This document shows positions 28,426 to 35,996 of a DNA stretch of 64,000 nucleotides, one piece after another. The stretch lies in assembly GCA_902826115.1 (NCBI GenBank), contig CADEDO010000001.1:32076-96075 (forward strand), given 5' to 3'. Each line of letters opens with the position of its first letter. Position 1 is the stretch's first letter. Made by a program: the position numbers and the translations under genes. A model generated the notes under the pieces. The model saw nothing but the letters and a program-made list of their open reading frames with translations, ran no database searches and was not told where the DNA came from. This DNA is from an uncultured Nitrosomonas sp. (lineage in GTDB: Bacteria > Pseudomonadota > Gammaproteobacteria > Burkholderiales > Nitrosomonadaceae).

Positions 28426-29820
28426 TTATTGGGTAATGACATGTTCTGCGGGAATACCACAGGCTTCCGCCAGACGAAACCAAGCAATTTCACGTGCGTT
28501 GGTGACAGGCGCTGATGGCTTGCTCAAAAGGATCAGCCAGGGTTTTTCGCTGGTGTGATCGACCAAATCTTTAATCAGGCGCTGCACGCCGCGATCGGGC
28601 AAGCGATGCGCGGCCACGCCCAGCAATAATGGAGTCTTGAGGTGCTTGATCAACGCAATGGCTTCATCGTGAGTGTCCTGATCAATGATGTTCAAACGGC
28701 AAGTCACGGTTTCTGGCCAATGAGTAGCATCATCCAGTTCAATGCCAAAAGCCTGCGCATTCGACGGAATCGCATTGTTTTCCGGTGGGAGCACCACCTC
28801 GGCAGGCTTGATACCGGCATGCGGATCGGCATCAATGACCTTGGCCTGAACTTCTCGCGCCATCAGGCGTTGACGTAATTCAATGTAATAAGGCAAATAG
28901 AGATCCAGCCTGAAGCGGCGCTCACTCCAGCGCTGCATCACCATGGATAAGCCGAGTAGCAGAATGCGCGGCAAAACCCCATAAACCAACAATGCACCCA
29001 TTAAAAAGGTTGCCCAGGCAGTGCGCGTTGCGGCATCCTGCCTGGCGACACCCACCCGGCTGGCAACCGTTTGCGGGTCATTGGGTATGGTTAAGCCCAG
29101 ATATTCCAGCGGCGTGCCCAAAATTTGCGTGAGTCTCGGTAGGCTGCTATCGGGCAGCAGCGTGGTCCCCCAGATGAAATTGTATTGCTTGGCCAGCATC
29201 AGCAATATCAGCAACACCATGCCAGCGCTTAAATAGGTTAACCAGAATTTATGCGTCAACACGCTGACGCGCCACTTGCCGACATCACCGGTTAAGCAGC
29301 TTTCCCACCAGGCACGCGAGGCAAGCGAAGCCATCGTGGGGTCTTTCTTTTGTCGATAAGGCAGCCAACTGGCCAATTGCGCGGCAATGCCGGTGCTCAA
29401 GCTTTGTAAATTGAGCGTAACGCCGGTGATCCACAACAACAATGAAATGGTATTGAATCCCAGCAGCACGGCAAGTAGCCAGTAAATATTCAAAGTAGAC
29501 GATTCACTGACTGCCTGACTCGCTGCCAGGCCGCCCAAAATTGCAGCAGCGCCTAGGCAAATCCGATTTACACGGACAGATTGTTTCTGAGGTTGCTGCA
29601 ACGCATCTTCCAGCGCATTATCGTGAATTAAAAGATTGGCACGCGTGACCAGCCGACGCATGAAATCCGAGTAGTTGAAGTCACTGACGGGTTGCCCCGA
29701 CATCTCTTTGATGCTGGCATACGATAATTCTTCCGCTTTACTGGACTCAATTTTGCGCAATTGCTCAATTCGCACCAAATCGGCGAATTTATATTTGTTT
29801 ACTGACATTCTGCGACCCAT
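28426..29820 (-). CDS. DUF2868 membrane protein
   Basis: This 464-aa protein has an N-terminal soluble part and about four membrane segments (GAAAILGGLAASQAV; IYWLLAVLLGFNTISLLLWI; LSAGMVLLILLMLAKQY; FLMGALLVYGVLPRILLLGL). A cytoplasmic C-terminal domain ends LAEACGIPAEHVITQ. This matches DUF2868, the usual partner of the DUF3482 GTPase encoded directly downstream. Translation could begin at 29820 or at the in-frame ATG 29808; neither has a strong Shine-Dalgarno. Confidence 0.85.
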   Translation of the reverse strand: MGRRMSVNKYKFADLVRIEQLRKIESSKAEELSYASIKEMSGQPVSDFNYSDFMRRLVTRANLLIHDNALEDALQQPQKQSVRVNRICLGAAAILGGLAASQAVSESSTLNIYWLLAVLLGFNTISLLLWITGVTLNLQSLSTGIAAQLASWLPYRQKKDPTMASLASRAWWESCLTGDVGKWRVSVLTHKFWLTYLSAGMVLLILLMLAKQYNFIWGTTLLPDSSLPRLTQILGTPLEYLGLTIPNDPQTVASRVGVARQDAATRTAWATFLMGALLVYGVLPRILLLGLSMVMQRWSERRFRLDLYLPYYIELRQRLMAREVQAKVIDADPHAGIKPAEVVLPPENNAIPSNAQAFGIELDDATHWPETVTCRLNIIDQDTHDEAIALIKHLKTPLLLGVAAHRLPDRGVQRLIKDLVDHTSEKPWLILLSKPSAPVTNAREIAWFRLAEACGIPAEHVITQ

Positions 29821-29975
29821 TCCAGAAGAATGAAGGTTAAGGGCTTAAAGTGGGTGATATATGTTTTGTTCACAGCGATTAACGGAAACAATCTAGCTTT
29901 TCAGCAGAAAATTTACTGCAAAACACGCTAAAATTCGTTATCAGATCATTCAAAAAATTATGGCAGGAAAATTTC

Positions 29976-30680
29976 ATGAAGCCGGTTGCAATTTTTAGAC
30001 ATCTGCCCATTGAAGGGCCAGGGTATTTTGCCACATTTCTCGACAACAATCATATCCCGTGGCGGCTAATTAAAATCGATGCAGGAGAATCCCCGCCAAC
30101 CAATATCGATGAATTTAGCGGCTTAGTGTTTATGGGCGGGCCGATGAGCGTCAATGATGACTTGCCCTGGATCGAATCTTCGCTGACGTTGATCCGCCAG
30201 GCGGTGGCAGCAGATATGCCGGTGTTGGGGCATTGCCTGGGGGGACAACTGATGGCCAAGGCATTGGGAGGGATCATCAGCGCCAATCCGGTCAAGGAAA
30301 TGGGCTGGGGCGAAGTCAACGTGCCGGATAATCCGGTTGCCCGCTCCTGGTTTGATGACCTAACCACTTTCCAATCATTTCACTGGCATGGCGAAGCTTT
30401 CAGCATCCCGCAAGGCGCCACCTGCATCCTATCCAGCCCGTATTGCGAAAATCAAGCCTTCGCGATGGGCATGCACCTGGGCATGCAATGCCACGTGGAA
30501 ATGACCGAACGCCTGGTTATTGATTGGTGCAGCGTAGCAGCTGAAGAACTCGCCACCCTGGACGGACCATCCGTGCAAACCATTGCCGAGATTGAAAAGA
30601 ATCTGCCTGAGCGCGTGACAGCGCTCAATGCAGTGGCAGAACGATTGTATTTAAAATGGATTATTAACTTGAAAAAGTAG
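29976..30680 (+). CDS. Type 1 glutamine amidotransferase
   Basis: This 234-aa stand-alone class I amidotransferase domain has the nucleophile in VLGHCLGGQLMAKALGG and the His-Glu pair in MQCHVEMT. These form the Cys-His-Glu triad. It resembles the GuaA-like free-standing family (YfeJ type) that is annotated as GMP-synthase-like but lacks the synthetase domain. The acceptor substrate is unknown. AGGAAAATTTC precedes the ATG. Confidence 0.9.
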   Translation: MKPVAIFRHLPIEGPGYFATFLDNNHIPWRLIKIDAGESPPTNIDEFSGLVFMGGPMSVNDDLPWIESSLTLIRQAVAADMPVLGHCLGGQLMAKALGGIISANPVKEMGWGEVNVPDNPVARSWFDDLTTFQSFHWHGEAFSIPQGATCILSSPYCENQAFAMGMHLGMQCHVEMTERLVIDWCSVAAEELATLDGPSVQTIAEIEKNLPERVTALNAVAERLYLKWIINLKK

Positions 30681-30698
30681 ACAGCTTCGCAAAATGCT

Positions 30699-30884
30699 TT
30701 ATTCATAATGCGTCCACAGCCGCAATACTTTTACAATTTTTTCTTTTTCCAACACTTGATAAACAAGCCTGTGTTGGATGTTGATGCGACGAGAATAAGT
30801 GCCCGACAAATCGCCCACTACTTTTTCATAAGGAGGTGGATTTTGATATGGATCATTACGAATGACATTGAGCAACGCGAGCGC
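30699..30884 (-). pseudogene. YoeB/Txe toxin remnant, C-terminal 61 codons
   Basis: The minus-strand frame reads the conserved C-terminal two-thirds of YoeB/Txe toxin: NPPPYEKVVGDLSG, then YSRRINIQHRLVYQVLE, then VKVLRLWTHYE and a TAA stop. It includes the catalytic and ribosome-binding end of this mRNA endoribonuclease. The N-terminus is absent: a TAA lies in frame at 30885-30887 and the broken STAND gene occupies the upstream DNA. No YefM/Axe antitoxin is visible. I read it as a toxin-antitoxin locus truncated when the STAND gene arrived or the region was rearranged. Confidence 0.85.
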
Positions 30885-30922
30885 TTAACAGCGCATCAGC
30901 GTTCGGCGGCGTCCGCAATCAG

Positions 30923-32833
30923 CTATTCGATGGGGGACGAACATAACACCCGGAAACCGACACTGAAATTGCGAAAGCTCTGAGGGTCGCCGCCACGCGC
31001 CGACGCATGCGCGCGGCCCGGAGAATTGCCCCAGGAACCACCGCGCACCACGCGGGCGTCGCTCGAACTCAAGGAAATATCGCTCGGCTGATAATATAAA
31101 TTCAGACACCACTCCCAGATATTCCCCGCCATATCATCCACCCCGAACGGGCTGCGACCCAGCGGATATAAGCCTACCGCAACCGTACGCCCAATGCCTG
31201 CCTCATCACTGTTTGCACGCTGTTCATTCCACTCACCCTGCCACGGGTAATCCTGCTGCGTGCCCCCGAAGGCAGCCCATTGCCATTGCCATTCCGTGGG
31301 CAAACAAATGTCCAGATTGAGTCTGGCGCTCAGCCAGCGGCAGTAAGCCAGCGCATCGTACCAAGAGACATTAATCGCCGGGTAATTGGCAAAAAACCAA
31401 AGCGGGGGACCGGGTTCCTCCTCCCTCGGCCGATCCCTCCACCAGGCTGAATTGCTATAACCATCCTTAGCATTGAGAAAGGCGCAGTATTGCGCCCAGG
31501 TGACCGGGTAGCGGGCCAGGCGAAACGGTGGCACCGTGAAGTGTTCTTGGGATTCAGTTTTCAAGGTAACTTCACCGGCCGGTATGTTTATCCACACAAT
31601 ATCGGGCAGCCCCTTCTCATTCAATCCAGCACCGCGCCGTGGATCACCCAACTGATTGAGGCGCAAGCCGATTTCTTCCCGGCGGTGATGCGATGTATCG
31701 TCTGTGCTCAGCTCGTCAAGCAGTGCGAGCGGTTCCGGGGTAAGAAAGTGACGCAGGGACTCGAGCAATTGGGGTTCGAGCACCCGCCAGGTCGCGATGC
31801 CCGAATCAGAAAAATCCGCAGCGGGCGCAGGCGATGCAAGGTGGTTCAGCTTGCGCAACGCTTCAATGGCAGGCTTTTGCCGTTCCCAGCCCCACTTCAA
31901 GGCAGGCTGGCGCTGAGCTTGATCCCAGTCCCGCGCTGCCTGCTCGGCTTGACGACGCAGCGCCAGATCCGCTGCATAGCGTGCGTACCAATCCTTGAAA
32001 CGCTCCCAATGGCTGAACACAGCCTCATGTCCCACTGCATAAACAGCCGGTTGTTCGTTGCTGCCTTCCCGGCTGACCAGGATGCGCTTGTCGACCAGTT
32101 GCTGAGCCAAAATCAAAGTAGCTTCAGGCAGATCACCCTTGACTGCACGGCGGCGCACCACAGCCAGCGCAACACTCGATTCATTATCGCACTGCTCCAC
32201 GCTGGCGATGGCCAGAAACAAACGTGAAATGGCCTCCTCATCCAATACTTTCGCATCTTGCTTAAGCGCTTCCTTAGCCTGCGTAACCGCTTGTTCAGCC
32301 AAACTGTTGATCGCACCGGCAACGCCTCCCATAGCGGTGTAAGCTGTTTCGGTCAGCGCATCGCTATCCTTTCTGTCATATAACAAGGATAAAGCAAACT
32401 CAACCAACGCCAATGCGCCCGGACCTGATCCAGTGTCATCCAGAATGCGTTGCACCAAGCGGTGTGAGATAGTCAGTTCCGCTGCCCGGGCTGGACCGGT
32501 GATCATTTTTTCCAATGCTGCCGGCCCCGGGATGGCAACCGGAAAATGCCCCGAACGCAGTAACGCGATGCAGGCTTCATCTTGCGGCCATTGCTCGTAA
32601 AAGTCGGAACGCATCGCGATCACCACTCGCACCAGCGGACACTCCACCGCAGCCGTCAGCAACTTGAAGAAGTTGCTCCGTGCAGCATCTTCCACTTTAC
32701 TGGTAAATACTTCTTCAAATTGATCTACGAACAGCAGAAGCTGGACGGCTGCGCCAGCTTGCTCCAGCGCAGCGCTCACCACAGCGGCAATATCGGCTGG
32801 ATGCGTTCGCAGCCGCTGCATCAGATCCGGCAC
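30923..32833 (-). CDS. C-terminal part of interrupted DUF4062-STAND-FGE gene
   Basis: This frame is in phase with 32843-33634 and separated from it only by a TAA codon (32843-32845) plus three sense codons before a GTG. It carries the Walker B of the STAND module (LLLFVDQFEEVF, residues about 34-45), helical sensor regions (VVIAMRSDFYEQW; GHEAVFSHWERFKDWYARY), and a C-terminal formylglycine-generating-enzyme/SUMF1-type domain (about 405-636: YPVTWAQYC, LPTEWQWQWAA, GVDDMAGNIWEW, VVRGGSWGN, GFRVL). In STAND proteins such FGE domains appear to serve as ligand sensors. Without the N-terminal half, which holds Walker A, the NTPase cannot be complete. Confidence 0.85.
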   Translation of the reverse strand: MPDLMQRLRTHPADIAAVVSAALEQAGAAVQLLLFVDQFEEVFTSKVEDAARSNFFKLLTAAVECPLVRVVIAMRSDFYEQWPQDEACIALLRSGHFPVAIPGPAALEKMITGPARAAELTISHRLVQRILDDTGSGPGALALVEFALSLLYDRKDSDALTETAYTAMGGVAGAINSLAEQAVTQAKEALKQDAKVLDEEAISRLFLAIASVEQCDNESSVALAVVRRRAVKGDLPEATLILAQQLVDKRILVSREGSNEQPAVYAVGHEAVFSHWERFKDWYARYAADLALRRQAEQAARDWDQAQRQPALKWGWERQKPAIEALRKLNHLASPAPAADFSDSGIATWRVLEPQLLESLRHFLTPEPLALLDELSTDDTSHHRREEIGLRLNQLGDPRRGAGLNEKGLPDIVWINIPAGEVTLKTESQEHFTVPPFRLARYPVTWAQYCAFLNAKDGYSNSAWWRDRPREEEPGPPLWFFANYPAINVSWYDALAYCRWLSARLNLDICLPTEWQWQWAAFGGTQQDYPWQGEWNEQRANSDEAGIGRTVAVGLYPLGRSPFGVDDMAGNIWEWCLNLYYQPSDISLSSSDARVVRGGSWGNSPGRAHASARGGDPQSFRNFSVGFRVLCSSPIE

Positions 32834-32842
32834 ACGCCAGTT

Positions 32843-33634
32843 TTAGTCTGGAAATGATTTGCTCAAGGCAGCCGCCAGGGGCTGGAACGGATCATCGCCC
32901 AATTCGCGCGGGGAAAAACTGACTGAAATCCAGCGGACACCCCCTGCGATAGAGCTCTCCGTAAGGGCTGGAATCAGCCCTGCGTATACCAATGAGGATT
33001 TACCCGAGCCCGAAGGCCCGATCACCGCAAGAAAGCGCTCGCTGCGGGCAACGAGACGTTCAGCCAATGCTTCGATTTCAGCATCACGACCGAAGAATCG
33101 ATCTGACTCGAGGGTCAGAAAAGCGCGTAAGCCCGGGTATGGTCGACCCTCGATGCGTTTGGGTGGAAGTTTGTCTTGTCGTTGAGAATAATGATGCGAT
33201 AGGGTTTTCAGAATATGTACCTGCAGATCTCCTGGAGCTTGGAAGATTGCAGATCGCGCATTTTGCATGACGCGCTGCCGGAACGATTCGATCCGTTCTG
33301 GCGGGTTCTCTTGAGTACCTGCATCGTGGAATCGATTCAGAATCACGTCATCGTCTTTAATGAAGATAAATGTCGGCAGCTTATGTTTACGCGCCTGCTG
33401 GTATTCAAGCTCGGTAATGGAAAAGGATTCACCGGGAGGAATAAATCCGTAACGGCGACCGATAATTCCGATATAGAGATCACACCCCGCCACATCATCC
33501 AAGCAACTCTCACGCACGCTGCGCTCGTCAGCATCATAACTCTCGACAACGATATAATCACCAGCTAAAGACCTTCGAACGGCTTCACGCTCAGGACCCA
33601 GATCGTTCAATGTCGATGAAAGATAAACTCGCAT
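32843..33634 (-). CDS. N-terminal part of interrupted DUF4062-STAND-FGE gene
   Basis: The 263-aa product starts with a DUF4062 domain (MRVYLSSTLNDLGPEREAVR, YIGIIGRRYGFIPPG, SITELEYQQARKHKLP), a TIR-related fold found at the front of STAND proteins. An nSTAND opening (GRPYPGLRAFLTLESDRFFG) and Walker A (GPSGSGKSSLVYAGLIPAL) follow, then a TAA stop at the point where the NTPase should continue. ATG 33634 is preferred over the in-frame TTG at 33640. With the downstream frame the original gene would encode about 900 residues. Either the gene is inactivated by a nonsense mutation, or the stop is bypassed or corrected; inactivation is the simpler view. Confidence 0.85.
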   Translation of the reverse strand: MRVYLSSTLNDLGPEREAVRRSLAGDYIVVESYDADERSVRESCLDDVAGCDLYIGIIGRRYGFIPPGESFSITELEYQQARKHKLPTFIFIKDDDVILNRFHDAGTQENPPERIESFRQRVMQNARSAIFQAPGDLQVHILKTLSHHYSQRQDKLPPKRIEGRPYPGLRAFLTLESDRFFGRDAEIEALAERLVARSERFLAVIGPSGSGKSSLVYAGLIPALTESSIAGGVRWISVSFSPRELGDDPFQPLAAALSKSFPD

Positions 33635-33809
33635 GGTCAATCAGAACACAAAGGAATAGTTGGATCATAGACGAAGGTCGCCTGAAAATTTCTCAAAATA
33701 GATGGTTGTGAAATAATCACTGAAATGATGAGATTTGAGAAAATGAAAAAATAAACATACTTTTGATGCAGTGAAATATACGCAGGGCACTGCATGAAAT
33801 CAATTTGTA

Positions 33810-34820
33810 TCAATCCAGCATATGTTCTCCCAACAGCAATCTCAAAAATTTCTCGCGCGTAGCACTCGACGAATCGCGATAGAGCTTGTATTTCGCATGC
33901 TGCTCCGGTTGCTGCGGATTGATTTCGATGCCCCATAACGGGGCCAGGGTCATCGGCAAATTGGAATAACGCACATCCACCAGCACATTCGGCTGTTCCG
34001 GACGAATCGCCAGCAATCCTGCGGAGAAATGGCTGAAACGGGCAATATCGTTAGCCAATACGGATGAGGCGGGTACAGTGCGCAAATCACGTTCCATGAT
34101 AAATTTCTCGATGGATTCTCCGGGATAAATGCGCGGCTCGGAAAACAAGCCAATCCGGATCGCATCCACGTGCAGCTTGCCGTCAAATTCATATACCGAG
34201 CGCCATAGCACCAGATTGGCGAGTGTTGGCTTGACCAGTAATGTTTCCGCGCGGTGACCTCTCTCAGCAATCAGTGCTTCGGCCATGGTTTCCGCGCGTT
34301 GCAGTTGCGTCCAGCCGAATGACATATAGGCCGCAGCCAGCAACAGGCCAATACGAGCCGCTGTATGGGTATATTTCTTGAAGGCGATCATTCCAGCAAT
34401 CAGCAGGATCAATGTAAACGCCGGATCCAGCACTGAAATGGTATTCCATGCAACACGCGCATCACTCAAGGGCCATAGCAGATGCGTACCGTAACTGGTA
34501 AAAGCATCCAGCACACCGCTCAAACAATAACCCAACAAAGCAAACCAATACAGACGGGCGAAGGGCAAGCGTTTGCGCAAAAAAGGCCATAGCAACAGCG
34601 CCGCTATCAAGGCACCCAGCGGCACAAAAAATAGCGAATGCGTGAAATGGCGATGAAACTCGATATTCAATAGCGGATCATTTGATGATTGAATCAGAAT
34701 GTCTAAGTCCGCAACGATACCGGCAAAAAAACCAATACCGGTGGCAAGGCGTGTTTCCTGCTGTTTGGCACCCGACTGTGCCATGGTGGCGCCGAGTAAT
34801 CCCTGGGTCAATAAATCCAT
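33810..34820 (-). CDS. DUF457/YdjM-type membrane metal-dependent hydrolase
   Basis: This 336-aa protein begins MDLLTQGLLGATMAQSG and has the family signature EFHRHFTHSLFFVPLGAL, whose histidines are proposed metal ligands. Several membrane helices span residues about 55-170. The C-terminal half is soluble (FSEPRIYPGESIEKFIMERD). The family is often labelled as an inner-membrane, LexA-regulated metal-dependent hydrolase; the substrate is unknown. No LexA box was looked for in detail. Confidence 0.85.
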   Translation of the reverse strand: MDLLTQGLLGATMAQSGAKQQETRLATGIGFFAGIVADLDILIQSSNDPLLNIEFHRHFTHSLFFVPLGALIAALLLWPFLRKRLPFARLYWFALLGYCLSGVLDAFTSYGTHLLWPLSDARVAWNTISVLDPAFTLILLIAGMIAFKKYTHTAARIGLLLAAAYMSFGWTQLQRAETMAEALIAERGHRAETLLVKPTLANLVLWRSVYEFDGKLHVDAIRIGLFSEPRIYPGESIEKFIMERDLRTVPASSVLANDIARFSHFSAGLLAIRPEQPNVLVDVRYSNLPMTLAPLWGIEINPQQPEQHAKYKLYRDSSSATREKFLRLLLGEHMLD

Positions 34821-34926
34821 AGTTGTTATAGTTCTTAAATAAAAGATGTACCGGGACTAACACTGGCTATAAGCGTTAGTCCTTGAATGGATGACAATCG
34901 GAGCGATAATCAAGTCGTCCTCCATA

Positions 34927-35703
34927 TTAATTACACAATCCCAAATTTTGCGATGGATTATCCAATTCAAAAACAATATTTCCATTTTGTGATAACTCAG
35001 GAGCAAATCGCAGTGATGCCCAATATTCGCTAACGTTACCATCCTGATTAATCACAGTGACTCTTGGAATATGCAGACGGAGATTATCATCCACTAGAGA
35101 ACTGGTTCGAACACACCCATCTTTTTCCACGACCACACCTGTCAATTGACTACATTGATCTTCTTTATTTCCTCCAACCACATTGCCCCCTCCTGTAGGA
35201 GCTGGCGTATTCTCTTTGCATTGAAGATTACCTTTAATTTTGTTCTGCTGGATTTCAATACTGGCGGTATTCTGAAAAACCTGCACACTACCTCCTACTT
35301 GGTTACGCAATGCTTTGAATGGCGACGCGTTGCTCTCGAATTGGATATCGCCATCAATGATGCTGTCGCTGATGACGCTGCCTCCTCCTTGCTTCAACTG
35401 AACTGATCCGCCAATCCTGGAATTGTCCAGGATATTAATTTGTTGTGAATTATCAGCCTGGATATTACCGATCACTACTATTTTCTGGGCGACCAGTGTT
35501 GCATTATTTTCAATCTTGACGCTGCCTAAAACTCGCGTGCTATCCAAACTACAGCTCGCATTACTGGGCACCAGCAAATTATCGACCGTGGTAACACCAA
35601 GACTACTATTACAAATTGTTTCTTCAGCAACTGCCGTGGTGGTCAGCATGATCAATACAAAACCAAGAAGTTTTGAATGGCTATTGAGGATAAATCTATA
35701 CAT
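34927..35703 (-). CDS. Secreted beta-helix-like repeat protein, function unknown
   Basis: The 258-aa product has a signal peptide (LLGFVLIMLTTTAVAEE, cleavage probably after AVA). Irregular short rungs follow (LGSVKIENNATL, VIGNIQADNSQQ, IGGSVQLKQGGG, IDGDIQFESNAS, VGGSVQVFQNTA, IKGNLQCKENTP), typical of a parallel beta-helix. After a GGGNVVGG turn there is a globular C-terminus. Four or more Cys residues suggest disulfides. ATG 35703, with AAGGAG ten bases upstream, is preferred over a start ten codons earlier. No family function is known to me. Confidence 0.7.
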   Translation of the reverse strand: MYRFILNSHSKLLGFVLIMLTTTAVAEETICNSSLGVTTVDNLLVPSNASCSLDSTRVLGSVKIENNATLVAQKIVVIGNIQADNSQQINILDNSRIGGSVQLKQGGGSVISDSIIDGDIQFESNASPFKALRNQVGGSVQVFQNTASIEIQQNKIKGNLQCKENTPAPTGGGNVVGGNKEDQCSQLTGVVVEKDGCVRTSSLVDDNLRLHIPRVTVINQDGNVSEYWASLRFAPELSQNGNIVFELDNPSQNLGLCN

Positions 35704-35996
35704 AGTTTTTAACTCCTTACAAAATAAGTGCATTTAATGTCTATATGCAATGATAACAAGAATGTCAGAGACTGAATCAGTTTAGTTTTTGGCACAATTT
35801 GAGAATCATAAAATGGGTGGAATCTGAGAGCACTAAGCATAGAAAACCATCACCATTGAAATCGATCACAATCAAGATTGTGGTCTTCTTGCAAGATAGT
35901 GCTAAACTTTACAATCGAATATGATGAATCTCCGAATCTCCTTCAGACGATTCATTGATCTCATGCCATCTGCTGTGAAACTTATCAATTAAAAAA

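Noticed and set aside
30923-31080. A complete diversity-generating retroelement
   Set aside because: No reverse transcriptase, accessory gene or template repeat was seen in the window. Only the FGE-type ending hints at it.
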